A stretch of DNA of 64,000 nt from Kumtagia sp963820075 (GCA_963820075.1 CAWFYS010000019.1:124001-188000); one strand, 5' to 3'. Counted from the first letter of the stretch, positions 26,850 to 36,273 are shown. Made by a program: numbers and translations. Notes: generated by a model not told the origin, from the letters alone.

Positions 26850-27773
26850 TCACTCCGGATGGCGTTGCTGTCTCGCCACGACGATCAGCCCGTTAGCCGG
26901 TTCGCTCCGATCCATTCGGATAACTTCTGTCGCAAGCGAAGCGACAGACAGGCCGGACGCCGCCAGCACGCCTCTCACATAGCGCTCCGCATGCGCATAA
27001 CGGCGGCTCTCGCGCAGCAGGAACCCTTCCGGCCCGGCATGTTCTTCAACCGTGAAGGCGAATAGCCCGCTGTTTGAAAGCGCCGATGCGACGGCCGCCA
27101 CGATCCTTTCCAGGGCGCCGACATATATGAAGACATCGGCGGCCGTGATGAGGTCGGCACTGTCGCAAGGAAGCTCCAATGCCTGGAGATCGGACTTCAC
27201 CAGCCGGTCATAGAGCTTGCGCGCCCCGGCCTTCTTCAGCATCGCCGCCGAAATGTCGTGGCCTTCCAGATCGCCGACGAAGGAGCGCAGCCGTTCGCCC
27301 ATCAGGCCCGTGCCGCAGCCGAGGTCGATGGCACGGCCGAAGACACGCTCCGGCGCGGCGGCGCGGATCGCACCCTGCACAAGTTCCGGCGCGCGGTAGC
27401 CGAGCGTATTCACCAGCGCATCGTCGAACTTGTCGGCATACTGGTCGAACAGCGTTTCGACAAAGGCACTCGGCGGCGCTTCGGCAATCGGCGCGGCGCC
27501 GATCAGTTGGAGCTTCAGCGCCGCCCCCGGCCGGTCCTCCGGCTCCAGCTTCAGCGCCAGCCGCCAGGCTTGCGCGGCTTCAGCCGACGCGCCGGCCGCC
27601 TCCTGGAATTCGCCCAGGCGGAACCAGCCCATGGCCCATTGCGGCGCAAGCTCCAGCGCGCCGAGCATAAGCTCCGCGGCGGCCGCATGCTCGCCATTGG
27701 CGAACAACATTTCCGCGTAGTCCGCGCGGCGGTCGGCGATCAGGTCGCCGGAGGATGCGGGAAGCGGCTTCAT
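26850..27773 (-). CDS. SAM-dependent class I methyltransferase with N-terminal TPR-like helices
   Basis: 307 residues. Residues about 10-85 form tetratricopeptide-like helices (ADYAEMLFANGEHAAAAELMLGALELAPQW, landmark residues A, L, G, A). The methyltransferase domain follows, with the SAM-binding motif AIDLGCGTGLMGERL (about 145-159), DISAAMLKKA, and ADLITAADVFIYVG. This architecture recurs in alphaproteobacteria, usually annotated only as methyltransferase; the substrate is unknown. It is convergent with fabI and diverges from the DNA exonuclease gene, with a 106-bp promoter gap between. Confidence 0.85.
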   Translation of the reverse strand: MKPLPASSGDLIADRRADYAEMLFANGEHAAAAELMLGALELAPQWAMGWFRLGEFQEAAGASAEAAQAWRLALKLEPEDRPGAALKLQLIGAAPIAEAPPSAFVETLFDQYADKFDDALVNTLGYRAPELVQGAIRAAAPERVFGRAIDLGCGTGLMGERLRSFVGDLEGHDISAAMLKKAGARKLYDRLVKSDLQALELPCDSADLITAADVFIYVGALERIVAAVASALSNSGLFAFTVEEHAGPEGFLLRESRRYAHAERYVRGVLAASGLSVASLATEVIRMDRSEPANGLIVVARQQRHPE

Positions 27774-27879
27774 GGCAAACGTCCAAGGATGGGCAAACGC
27801 CGATCGCGGGTTCTATGATCGAGTCAGGAGTGTCTTTCAACAGGCTTCCCGATTGTGACGAAATACCTATCTTGAGCGG

Positions 27880-28890
27880 ATGCGCGCCCGCGACCTGCTG
27901 CACCCCCGGCCCGAAGGCCTGTATTGCCCGCCCGGCGATTTCTTCATCGATCCGGTCAGGCCGGTGGCACGCGCGCTGATTACCCATGGCCACTCCGACC
28001 ATGCGCGGGCCGGACATGGTTCCGTTCTGGCGACCCGAGAGACGCTCGACATTATGGGCCTGCGCTATGGCGACGGCTTTGCCGGCGCCACCCAGGCCGC
28101 GAGGCTCGGCGAACAGGTCGCGATCAACGGCGTTTCCGTCACCTTCCACCCGGCGGGACACGTGCTGGGTTCCGCCCAGATCGCGGTCGAATATCGGGGC
28201 GTCCGCATCGTCGCGTCGGGCGACTACAAAAGGCAGGCGGATTCGACATGCACGCCCTTCGAGCCGGTCGCCTGCGACGTCTTTATCACCGAGGCGACCT
28301 TCGGGCTGCCGGTCTTCCGTCATCCGCCGGGCGCGGAAGAGATCGCCCGGCTGCTCAAATCCGCAGGGCAGTTTCCGCAAAGCGCGCATCTCGTCGGCGC
28401 CTATGTGCTCGGCAAGGCGCAACGCGTCATGCGCATGTTGCGCGAGGCAGGCTTCGACCGGCCGATCCACATCCACGGCGCATTGGCGAAGCTCAGCGCC
28501 TATTACCAGAGCCGCGGCATCGATCTTGGCGACATCGCGCCGGCAACCCTCGAGGATGGCGCCAAGGCCGATTTCGCCGGCGCGATCGTCATCGGTCCGC
28601 CGTCGGCCTTCGCCGACCGCTGGGCGCGCCGCTTTCCCGAGCCGATCGCCTGTTTCGCGTCCGGCTGGATGCGCATCCGCCAGCGCGCGAAGCAGCGCGG
28701 CGTCGAACTGCCGCTGATCATCTCCGATCATGCCGATTGGCGCGAACTGACCGCCACGATCCACGAGACAGGCGCTTCGGAGGTGTGGGTTACGCATGGG
28801 CGCGAGGAGGCGCTGGTGCGCTGGTGCGAACTCGCCGGCATCGCCGCCCGGCCGCTGCATCTCGTCGGCTACGAGGACGAGGGCGACTGA
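27880..28890 (+). CDS. Ligase-associated DNA exonuclease (metallo-beta-lactamase/beta-CASP fold)
   Basis: 336 residues. The metal-binding motif THGHSDHA (about 35-42) is followed by HPAGHVLGSAQI and ASGDYKRQ, as in YSH1/SNM1-type nucleases, and SDHADWREL near the C-terminus. Its stop overlaps the start of the ATP-dependent ligase gene by one base (TGATG), matching the conserved ligase-exonuclease pair found in alphaproteobacteria and implicated in crosslink or break repair. It probably trims DNA ends for the ligase. The start is supported by alignment of the N-terminus (DLLHPRPEGLYCPPGDFFIDP) rather than by a strong ribosome site. Confidence 0.9.
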   Translation: MRARDLLHPRPEGLYCPPGDFFIDPVRPVARALITHGHSDHARAGHGSVLATRETLDIMGLRYGDGFAGATQAARLGEQVAINGVSVTFHPAGHVLGSAQIAVEYRGVRIVASGDYKRQADSTCTPFEPVACDVFITEATFGLPVFRHPPGAEEIARLLKSAGQFPQSAHLVGAYVLGKAQRVMRMLREAGFDRPIHIHGALAKLSAYYQSRGIDLGDIAPATLEDGAKADFAGAIVIGPPSAFADRWARRFPEPIACFASGWMRIRQRAKQRGVELPLIISDHADWRELTATIHETGASEVWVTHGREEALVRWCELAGIAARPLHLVGYEDEGD

Positions 28891-30533
28891 TGCAGGCTTT
28901 CGCCGAACTTCTCGACCAACTCGTTCTCACGCCGTCGCGCAACGGCAAGCTGAAGCTCATGACGGATTATTTCGCGGCCACCCCCGACCCCGACCGGGGT
29001 TTTGCGCTGGCCGCACTCACAGGCGACCTGTCGATCGCGGCGGTGAAGCCGGGAATGCTGAGAGCGCTGATGGTCGAGCGCATGGACCCGGTGCTGTTCG
29101 GCTATTCCTACGACTATGTCGGCGATCTTGCCGAAACCGTATCGCTGGTCTGGCCCGATCCGCCGGCCGGGGACGCCCGGCGACATTCGCCAAGCCTGTC
29201 CGAGGTTGTCGCCGCGCTGCAGTCGGCCAGCCGCTCCGATGGCCCTGCCGTGCTGGTGCGCCTGCTCGACGCCGCCGGCATTCCGGCGCGCTACGCCCTT
29301 ATCAAGCTGGTGACGGGCGGCTTGCGCATCGGCGTGTCGGCGCGTCTTGCCAAGCAGGCTCTGGCCAGTCTTGGCGGGGTCGACGCGGCGGAGATCGAGG
29401 AGATCTGGCATGGGCTGGAGCCTCCCTATGCGTCGCTATTCGCCTGGCTGGAAGGCAGGGCGCCGCGACCGCGGCACACGGCGCGCGCGCTGTTCCGCTC
29501 CGTCATGCTGTCGCACCCGGTCGAAGACCAGGACCTGCAAAGGCTCGAACCTGATGACTATGCCGCCGAGTGGAAATGGGACGGCATTCGCGTGCAGGCG
29601 GTGGCGGAAGAAGGCTTGCGCAAGCTCTATTCGCGCACGGGCGACGAGATATCCGGCGCTTTTCCCGACCTTGTCGAGGCGATGGGTTTCGATGGGGCGC
29701 TTGACGGGGAATTATTGGTCGGCCGTCCGCCCGAGCACACCGGCAGCTTTTCCGATCTCCAGCAGCGGCTCAACCGCAGAAACGTGTCGGCGAAAATGCG
29801 CGAGCGCTTTCCAGTCTTCATGCGCTGCTACGATCTCCTCCAGGACGGATCGGAGGATCTGCGCGCCTTGCCCTTCATGGAACGGCGGCCACGGCTGGAA
29901 GCCTTCGTGTCGAATCTGGACCCGGCCCGCTTCGATCTTTCTCCGCTTGCCGCCTTCGCCGACTGGACGGCGCTCGACGGGATGCGCCAGCATCCGCCGC
30001 ATCCGGTGATCGAGGGCGTGATGATCAAGCAGAAGGCCTCGCCTTACCTTGCCGGTCGGCCCAAGGGGCCGTGGTACAAGTGGAAGCGCGATCCTTACAC
30101 GGTCGACGCTGTACTGATGTACGCCCAGCGCGGCCACGGCAAGCGCTCCAGCTTCTATTCCGACTTCACCTTCGGGGTCTGGACTGGCGGCGAAGGCGAG
30201 GAGGAACTGGTGCCGGTCGGCAAGGCCTATTTCGGCTTCACCGACGAGGAACTGCGCCAGCTCGACAAATATGTTCGCGACAACACGGTGGAGCGGTTCG
30301 GGCCGGTTCGTTCGGTGCGTGCCGACCGGCGCTCTGGACTGGTGCTGGAAATCGCCTTCGAAGGGCTCAACCGCTCGACACGGCACCGCTCGGGCGTCGC
30401 CATGCGCTTCCCGCGTATATCGCGCCTGCGCTGGGACAAGCCGGCGGCCGAGGCGGACCGCATCGAGTCCTTGCAGGCCCTTCTCGGTCAGCCGGGCACC
30501 GGCCGTCAGGGCAGGGCTCCGAACTCGGGTTAA
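28890..30533 (+). CDS. ATP-dependent DNA ligase of the cisplatin-damage-response type
   Basis: Seals nicks using ATP. The 547-residue protein has an N-terminal helical DNA-binding domain, then the nucleotidyltransferase domain with the adenylated lysine in EWKWDGIRVQ (about residues 227-236), DGELLVG, and EGVMIKQ, then an OB-fold (YKWKRDPYTVDAVLM onward). The ATG overlaps the exonuclease stop. The last residues, GRAPNSG, and the TAA stop are encoded by the left terminus of repeat A2, so the element's insertion has set the protein's C-terminus. This pair is distinct from the LigD-Ku system. Confidence 0.92.
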   Translation: MQAFAELLDQLVLTPSRNGKLKLMTDYFAATPDPDRGFALAALTGDLSIAAVKPGMLRALMVERMDPVLFGYSYDYVGDLAETVSLVWPDPPAGDARRHSPSLSEVVAALQSASRSDGPAVLVRLLDAAGIPARYALIKLVTGGLRIGVSARLAKQALASLGGVDAAEIEEIWHGLEPPYASLFAWLEGRAPRPRHTARALFRSVMLSHPVEDQDLQRLEPDDYAAEWKWDGIRVQAVAEEGLRKLYSRTGDEISGAFPDLVEAMGFDGALDGELLVGRPPEHTGSFSDLQQRLNRRNVSAKMRERFPVFMRCYDLLQDGSEDLRALPFMERRPRLEAFVSNLDPARFDLSPLAAFADWTALDGMRQHPPHPVIEGVMIKQKASPYLAGRPKGPWYKWKRDPYTVDAVLMYAQRGHGKRSSFYSDFTFGVWTGGEGEEELVPVGKAYFGFTDEELRQLDKYVRDNTVERFGPVRSVRADRRSGLVLEIAFEGLNRSTRHRSGVAMRFPRISRLRWDKPAAEADRIESLQALLGQPGTGRQGRAPNSG

Positions 30534-30728
30534 CGAAGAGAGAAGTCCCCCTCTCCGTCTTGCTTCGCAAGCCACCTCTCCCCCTGCGGGGGCGAGGATA
30601 GGCGCCAAGCGGTCCGGCCGCGCGTTTCCTCGCCCCTGCGAAGCTTCTTGCGAAGCGGGGGAGAGGTGGCCGCGAAGCGGCCGGAGAGGGGGTTGAATCG
30701 TGGTCCCGTTAACCCGGATTCGGAGCCC
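30514..30728. repeat. MITE-like palindromic repeat family A, copy 2
   Basis: 215 bp with terminal inverted repeats: GGGCTCCGAA...GGGTTAAC on the left and its complement on the right. Inside are long complementary blocks (cctctccg, cttcgcaag, gccacctctcccc against ggagaggtggc and gaagcggccggagagg). It sits between the convergent ligase and membrane-protein genes and provides the ligase stop codon. Confidence 0.85.
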
Positions 30729-30734
30729 TGGCCG

Positions 30735-31833
30735 TCAGGGCGAGACCTTGATTTCGTAGATATCGACCGCCCGGCCCTGATTGGCGAAGTCGGGAATGAT
30801 GGCGATCGTGCCGCCGGCGCCCGGCTGTTCGGCCGGCAGGTTCAGTTCGAACAGGAAGTCGGCCTTTTCGTAGCCCAGCGCATAGCGCTTGCGCCCGCAG
30901 TCGCCCAGTTCGCCGAAATTGCAGTCGACCGCCATCTCGGTCTCCTGGCCCTCGGCGCCGCGGGCGACGATGTTGAAGGTCGCCTTCTTGCCGGCAAGTT
31001 GTTCCAGCACGCCCTGGCCGACGTCGAAAACGACCGCCGCGCCTGATTCTCCGGAGCGGATGCGGAAGAAACTGCCCGAATTCGTCCTCCATCGCCTCGG
31101 CGCTCGTGCCGGAGGGGGCGCTGACGGAGGTGGCGTCGTCCGGCGTGAAAATGCCGATCCAGTCGCGCTCCTCGCCCGGATTGCTGGACAATACCGGCGG
31201 CGCCTCATTCTCGGGAATGAAGTCCTCGGCTTCGCCGGTCCCTGGCTGCCTGTGCACGGAGGTGTCGCGTTCCTCCGGCGACAGGAAGAGGCCGGTCTGG
31301 TAGGCGAACAGGACCCCCATGCCGATGAGGGCGGCGAGCGTGGTGAAGATGAAAAACAGCGCAAGCGGCCGGCGGCGGCGGCGCGGGCGCGCCGGTTCGG
31401 CCTCCGCCGCCGGCGAAGGCGGGCCGCCATCGGCGGCGCGCGACGCTTCGGGTTCGGCGGCTTCGGCGCGGACATCGAGCCGGCCGAGGTCGCCATGATC
31501 GCCGGGGCCGGGTTCGCGCGTTTCCGCCGACACTTCCGGAACCGCGTCCATCGGAGGTGCCGCTCCCGGTTCCATGAACAGCTCGAAGGCGCCGGCGAGC
31601 GGATCGGGCAATTCGGGCTCGACCGCCGGAATGAACTCCGTCTCGATTTCGGCGATCTTGGCCTGCATCATCTTGCGGCGGTTGATCGCGGTTTCGACCG
31701 TCAGGTTCGGATTGGCCTGCAGGGCGCGGTCGAGCGCCGCGAATGCCTTGCGGTAGACGGTTTCGCGAAACGCCTTGTTCTCGGCGTCGCCCCTGTCAAG
31801 GGCGCTCCGGATCGCTTTCTCGATCGGATCCAA
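30735..31833 (-). pseudogene. Single-pass membrane protein of unknown function, broken by a one-base insertion as read
   Basis: About 365 residues after repair. The start is taken as TTG 31833 (LDPIEKAIRSALDRGD) with a ggagaacg site. An N-terminal coiled helical region (about 1-75) leads into an acidic Pro-rich linker, an Arg cluster and one membrane helix (LALFFIFTTLAALIGMGVLFAY, about residues 160-181). The C-terminal domain is periplasmic. At about 31076 an extra G in GGG breaks the frame; removing it joins DEFG to SFFRIRSGESGAAVVFDVGQG and the frame ends at 30735 with YEIKVSP. The family is common in rhizobia as a hypothetical protein; its function is unknown. It lies between repeats A2 and A3. 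Confidence 0.65.
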
Positions 31834-31914
31834 ACCGTTCTCCCACGAACCGACCACGCTCCGGACGATCGTTAGCCGCAGCGGCGGCTTCAAGCAACGG
31901 CGGACAGCGCTCAC

Positions 31915-32116
31915 GGCCCTGAATCCGGGTTAACGAAAAGTGAAAGTCCCCCTCTCCGGCCGCTTCGCGGCCACCTCTCGCCCGCTCATGCGGGGGCGAG
32001 GATAGGCGCCAAGCGTGCCACCGCTTATCCTCGCCCTCACGAAGTGGGGGAGAGGTGGCCGCGAAGCGGCCGGAGAGGGGGTCGAATGACGATCCGGTTA
32101 ACCTGAGTTCAGGGCC
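31915..32116. repeat. MITE-like palindromic repeat family A, copy 3
   Basis: 202 bp with termini CCTGAATCCGGGTTAAC and GGTTAACCTGAGTTCAGG. It shares the inner stem blocks with copies 2 and 4, in the same orientation. The 230 bp from here to the tRNA show only short frames that I do not trust. Confidence 0.85.
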
Positions 32117-32344
32117 GTAGGACAGCGATCCAATGGCCGCCACGACGAAAGATACGCCTCTCGCAGGTCGTTCGAGCCGGCCGGCGACCGGCTGCGGCAA
32201 GGAATAGCGCATCCGCTCCTTGTCGAACACGTCAGCGGCGTTCGGCCACGCTTCGCAAGCCTATCGCAAATCGTCATTGCCGCCGACTTGAATTTCCATC
32301 GCAATAGGGCTATCAGGCCCACACCGTTCGGCCAACGGCCGGTT

Positions 32345-32421
32345 GCCGCTTTAGCTCAGTCGGTAGAGCACATCATTCGTAATGATGGGGTCAGGTGTTC
32401 GAGTTCACCTAAGCGGCACCA
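32345..32421 (+). tRNA. tRNA-Thr (anticodon CGT), with an abnormal eight-base T loop
   Basis: The acceptor stem GCCGCTT/AAGCGGC is perfect, the anticodon stem is CATCA/TGATG with loop TTCGTAA (anticodon CGT), and an encoded CCA ends at 32421. The T stem AGGTG/CACCT encloses TTCGAGTT, eight bases instead of seven. One extra T at 32404-32405 is the simplest explanation and agrees with the other one-base insertions in this window. Confidence 0.93.
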
Positions 32422-33643
32422 CCTTTCCCCTTTGGGAGATTTGGACCAGACAACTCAGCGACTTGCATCGCCACCTTTGCAGCGTTATCAAGTTAGAATG
32501 TCGCGCCTGAGGGAGCCGAGTTCAGCAATAAACGGGTCGAGCACTAGCTTCGGGCTCCAGCTATAGACCATATTCGGTCTGATACGTTTGCCGGTGTTTT
32601 CACTGAACGGCCAGACGCAGTTGGTCTTTGCGTGGTGTACGGAGCGAAGACGATTCACGATGCTATATTGCGCGTTGAGGCTCTGTCTCTACGCACTCGA
32701 GCCAGTCCGCGAGCTCGGTGCAGGAAGTCAGAGCGACGTCGCTGCGGCAACTTCTGACCCGTCGGGCATCGTAGCCCAGCCCGCGAATACGATGCCAGCG
32801 GCGGCACTTGCGTGTAGCGAGAACAGCTCACTTCATCGAAGCGAGTAATTGGTGGCACTTCGCGCCGGCCGACGTGTATTTGCATCAGTGTATCGCGGTG
32901 ACGCGACATTCAGGTCGCGCACGGCGCCGAAGCTGTCATCAAGGCCGCTACAGCGAGGATCATGGATGCTCGCTCGCCGCTGCAACGCGAATGCGCCCCG
33001 CCTTCATGAGGGACGATGTGCTCTCGTTTCCCGGCCTGCGCCCAGACATCGCGGGCCAGATGCTACGGCGACTTGAGTTTGGGCGGCAGTCGAAGCGTCG
33101 CACAGGATGATTGCGCGCGCAATAGCACGTCATTGGCAAGGTCGTCGGCGCGCGAATGTTCTGCGCAAAGAGCGCGTCAGATGTAGAGGCCAGCAAGTCT
33201 TCTATGATCGGGATTTGCGGCTTGCATGACATGGGCGGCGCGATCAGCGAGCAAAGGTTGCTTGCTATCGCTGGAGACGAGCCTCAGGGCGTCAGCGCCC
33301 TGCTGGCCGCGGAACGAGCCGCCTTGCAAGTCTGAATGCTTGTGCGATGTGCATCGTCATTCGTCGGGCCATGTTGCGAGATATCGGACCCGAATGCAAG
33401 CACCAGCGTTCCATCGAGCGGCAGTTCGTCGGCAGTGCGCCGCCGATCCGACGTGTTGCGACTGCCCGCCTCGGTACGATCCATTCCTCCCGCTCTTGCC
33501 GCCGTCTGACCGCCTTCCGCACCCGATACCAATAGGTCTGCTCTGCGCCGTCGCTGTCCGATACCACGCACGCTCGTGGCGGGCGAATGCCTCAAGTTCC
33601 GGGTCGGGATAGCTGGCGATGATGCGTCAGCCTCGCGGTCGAT
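32422..33643. other. 1.2 kb without a convincing gene downstream of tRNA-Thr
   Basis: Short frames exist on both strands but none has a good ribosome site, a recognisable motif or sustained codon bias. Minus-strand frames at 33284-33595 contain protein-like pieces (for example TYWYRVRKAVRRRQERE in one frame and LDGTLVLAFGSD in another), suggesting a decayed gene. No integrase or direct repeat of the tRNA 3' end was seen. This looks like eroded accessory DNA. Confidence 0.45.
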
Positions 33644-33802
33644 TCATCGGACGGGATCAGCCTCGGCTTTATCGCGTCGGTCCAGAACCGTCCACAGCAC
33701 GAGGCCCACGAATATTACGGCCTGTACGCCGAAGAAGGCGAACAAGAGCCAAGCAAGCGCCTGAACTACGAGATTAGCCACAGCGATACCGAATTGGTGC
33801 AT
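33644..33802 (-). CDS. 52-residue membrane protein of unknown function
   Basis: Too short for routine calling, but it has an ATG at 33802 preceded by ccaagga five bases upstream. Most of the peptide is strongly hydrophobic: about residues 7-40 (IAVANLVVQALAWLLFAFF, then VQAVIFVGLVLWTVL), enough for one long or two short helices, followed by a charged tail DRRDKAEADPVR. It diverges from the XRE regulator gene across an AT-rich region of about 100 bp, so the two may form a regulated pair. I do not recognise the family. Confidence 0.5.
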   Translation of the reverse strand: MHQFGIAVANLVVQALAWLLFAFFGVQAVIFVGLVLWTVLDRRDKAEADPVR

Positions 33803-33909
33803 CTAGTCCTTGGAAATCAGAACTTATACATCTTATTTTTAGGAATCAAAAGTTCCTATCTGTAGATTTGAGAAGCCGCATGCCGCCCACCGTTCCTGTG
33901 GAGCGACGT

Positions 33910-34236
33910 ATGCAACTTCAGGACCTGTTCGGCGCCAATGTGCGTCAACACCGTAAGGCCAAGGGCTGGACTATCGAGCAGTTGGCTGATCGGGTCGGCG
34001 TGACCCAAGAGACCATCGGCAAGATCGAGCGAGGCAAGGCGGCGCCGCTTTTCGAGACGGCGGAGACAATCGCGACGGCCTTGGAAGTCGATGTCACCGT
34101 GCTATTCGGCGCGGGAGCATTACCAGGCAAAGGTGAACGCGCGCGGCTGCTCGCCGACATCCACCGAACGCTTTCCCGCATGAACGAGGACCAGCTCGAC
34201 CGCGCCGCCAAGATGCTGAAGGCGTTTGTGGGGTAG
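33910..34236 (+). CDS. XRE-family helix-turn-helix regulator
   Basis: 108 residues from ATG 33910, with ggag nine bases upstream; an in-frame ATG at 33868 would add 14 residues. The HTH domain (about residues 6-62) reads FGANVRQHRKAKGWTIEQLADRVGVTQETIGKIERGKAAP, with landmark residues R, W, LA, GVTQ and IERG as in Cro/CI proteins. The C-terminal 30 residues are helical (LLADIHRTLSRMNEDQL). It probably controls itself and the divergent 52-residue membrane protein. Small XRE proteins like this are frequent in islands beside tRNA genes. Confidence 0.8.
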   Translation: MQLQDLFGANVRQHRKAKGWTIEQLADRVGVTQETIGKIERGKAAPLFETAETIATALEVDVTVLFGAGALPGKGERARLLADIHRTLSRMNEDQLDRAAKMLKAFVG

Positions 34237-34317
34237 CTGATCGTCGCCACTCCGCCGCCGCCCGCCTCCGACGCAGCCTGGTGAGGCAACACCGGCGCGC
34301 CTGCGCAGCCGATTCCC

Positions 34318-34422
34318 TAAGCAGACTTGCGTGGCTTCGCCCACGCTTTCGCCTGCTTAGCCTCCTGTTTTGTCGCAGGTTTCTGTCGGAAAACCGTGAA
34401 ACGCTTTTCCGGAACCTGCTTG
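34318..34422 (+). repeat. Intergenic repeat family B, copy 2
   Basis: About 105 bp, TAAGCAGACTTGCGTGGC...CCGGAACCTGCTTGG, nearly identical to 15522-15627 and 59657-59762. It separates the XRE gene from the lipid kinase gene. Confidence 0.8.
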
Positions 34423-34519
34423 GGTTCCTTGCCCGCAAGGTCCCCTCAGGTCTTATCGTCGTCGAATGGACATCCTATCTGCAGCGGCAGGAACCAATTC
34501 CCGCCGATCGGAGCTGAGA

Positions 34520-35431
34520 GTGCAGAAAGAAACTTCACGCAGTCGCGCGCTTCTTGTCGTCAATCCCCGCGCGCGGCGCGGTACGGGCTCCATCGAGGCC
34601 GCTGTCAAATTGCTCGAATCGACCGGGCTCGATGTGCGGGAGGTGCGGGTCGGCGAGGGCGAGACCATTGCCGATGTCATCCGGCATGAGGCCGACAGTT
34701 CCGATATGGTGATTGTCGGCGGCGGCGACGGCACGTTGAACGCCGCCGCCCCGGCGCTTGTCGAAACCGGCTTGCCATTGGGCGTGCTGCCGCTTGGTAC
34801 GGCCAACGACTTCGCCCGGACAGTTTCCATCCCGCCGGATCCCGTCAAGGCGGCGGAGATCATCCGCGACGGGTATTTGCGCGACATCGACCTGGGCGAT
34901 GTCAACGGCCATCTGTTTTTCAACGTCGCCAGCATAGGGTTCAGCGCGGAACTCGCCAACGAACTCACCGAACACGCCAAGAAGCGCTGGGGCGAGCTGG
35001 GATACGCCATCGTGGCCGCCCGGATCCTGCTGCGCTCCCGGCTGTTCACCGCCTATGTCGACCATGACGGCACGACGGAGCGCATCCGCACCATGCAGGT
35101 GTCGGTCGGCAACGGGCGTCACTATGGCGGCGGGATGACGGTGGAGGAAACAGCGACCGCCGAGGATGGCAAGCTGGACCTCTACAGCCTGGAGGTCGAC
35201 CATTGGTGGCGGCTTCTGGCGCTGCTGCCCAGCCTGCGCAAGGGAACGCAGGGCAAGTGGGACGACGTGCGGGCATTCCAGACAACGGAGGTCACGATCC
35301 GCACCAGCCGACGCAGGCCCGTCAACACCGACGGCGAATTGTCGACCTACACACCCGCGCATTTCCGCATCCGGCCGAAGGCGCTGCGCGTGTTCGCGCC
35401 CGCGCCGGGGCCGACGGAACCGTCCGTCTGA
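34520..35431 (+). CDS. Diacylglycerol-kinase-family lipid kinase (YegS/BmrU type)
   Basis: 303 residues from GTG 34520 (ggagctgaga site); an upstream ATG at 34466 is possible. The nucleotide-binding loop is VVNPRARRG (about 11-19) and the catalytic GGGDGTLNAAAPAL lies at about 71-84, with LPLGTANDFAR following. The C-terminal beta-sandwich domain includes VSVGNGRHYGGGM and DGKLDLY. Proteins of this type phosphorylate diacylglycerol, sphingoid bases or phosphatidylglycerol at the inner face of the membrane; the exact lipid is unknown. It is convergent with hpt, seven bases apart. Confidence 0.88.
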   Translation: MQKETSRSRALLVVNPRARRGTGSIEAAVKLLESTGLDVREVRVGEGETIADVIRHEADSSDMVIVGGGDGTLNAAAPALVETGLPLGVLPLGTANDFARTVSIPPDPVKAAEIIRDGYLRDIDLGDVNGHLFFNVASIGFSAELANELTEHAKKRWGELGYAIVAARILLRSRLFTAYVDHDGTTERIRTMQVSVGNGRHYGGGMTVEETATAEDGKLDLYSLEVDHWWRLLALLPSLRKGTQGKWDDVRAFQTTEVTIRTSRRRPVNTDGELSTYTPAHFRIRPKALRVFAPAPGPTEPSV

Positions 35432-35437
35432 GCCGGC

Positions 35438-35980
35438 TCACGCATCGCCCTTGACGACGCCCACGAAGGGCAGCTCGCGGAAGGCGTGCGCGACATCCAT
35501 GCCGTAGCCGACGACGAAGAAATCCGGACAGTCGAAGCCGACATAGTCGGCGTTGAGCGTGGTCTGCCTGCGCATCCGCTTGTCGAGGAGCACGGCGAGC
35601 GAGCAGCTCGTGGCGCCGCGCGACAGCATCAATTCGCGCGCGAAGCGAAGGGTCTTTCCGGATTCGAGGATGTCGTCGATGATGAGAACGTCGCGGCCCT
35701 TCACTTCGTTGTCGATGTCGCGCAGGATCCTGACCTCGCCGCTCGTGGTGCCGGCGCCGTAGCTCGATATGAAGATGAACTCGACTTCGGGCGACAGGCC
35801 GACGTCGTGCATGGCGCGAATGAGGTCGGCGGCGAACACGAAAGACCCTTTCAGGACCGAAATGACCAAAAGGTCATGGTAATCGCGCGACGCGATCTCC
35901 TTGGCCAGTTCCAGGTTGCGCCTGGCGATCGCCGAGGCGCTGAACAGCACCTCGATCTGCTTGTTGCGTACGACCGGCAT
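35438..35980 (-). CDS. hpt: Hypoxanthine phosphoribosyltransferase
   Basis: Salvages hypoxanthine and guanine with PRPP. The 180-residue protein has the PRPP-binding motif VLIIDDILESGKTLRFA (about residues 97-113) with the paired acidic residues, SVLKGSFVFAADL near the N-terminus and the VGYGMDVAHAFRELPF C-terminal signature. ATG 35980 is chosen; a TTG at 35986 would add two residues. Upstream on the same strand lies the remnant at 35992-36273. In related genomes hpt commonly neighbours ftsE, as here. Confidence 0.93.
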   Translation of the reverse strand: MPVVRNKQIEVLFSASAIARRNLELAKEIASRDYHDLLVISVLKGSFVFAADLIRAMHDVGLSPEVEFIFISSYGAGTTSGEVRILRDIDNEVKGRDVLIIDDILESGKTLRFARELMLSRGATSCSLAVLLDKRMRRQTTLNADYVGFDCPDFFVVGYGMDVAHAFRELPFVGVVKGDA

Positions 35981-35991
35981 CGGCAAGCGTC

Positions 35992-36273
35992 CTACTCGGC
36001 GAAAGTGACAGACAGGGATTTCACATCGTTTCTAGGCACCTCGAGCCGGCTCGAAAAGGCGAAATATCGGCCGGGACGGGGAAGGCGCGGGAATGTCCCC
36101 AGTTTGTAGCGTGTCTCGGGCGCCGTCGGGCACCCCGCCTCCGATCTGCAGGGCTCCGTCATTGCCGGCCCGGCCGTCGATGAACCGCGCCCGGACGCCG
36201 GCGCCATAAGCGCGAATTCGGCGACGATCACCTCCGCGATCGTCCGGCGCGCGGGCGGGTACCGCGCCTCCAT
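35992..36273 (-). pseudogene. Possible 3' remnant of a zinc-ribbon (MJ0042-type) protein gene
   Basis: The last 25 residues (YFAFSSRLEVPRNDVKSL then SVTFAE) resemble the C-terminal end of MJ0042-type zinc-finger proteins that sit between hpt and ftsE in rhizobia. The preceding 65 residues are low in conserved-looking content, and no CxxC zinc ribbon or good start is present. The full gene is usually around 300 codons. Either most of it was lost or further indels hide it. The ftsE promoter probably lies in the adjacent 36280-36489. Confidence 0.35.

Noticed and set aside
30709..31914. A longer minus-strand frame ending RAPNPG in the right terminus of repeat A2
   Set aside because: After the conserved part it becomes Arg-rich and nonsensical; the other frame gives a coherent domain ending at 30735. 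The terminus-derived end is an artefact of the one-base insertion at about 31076.
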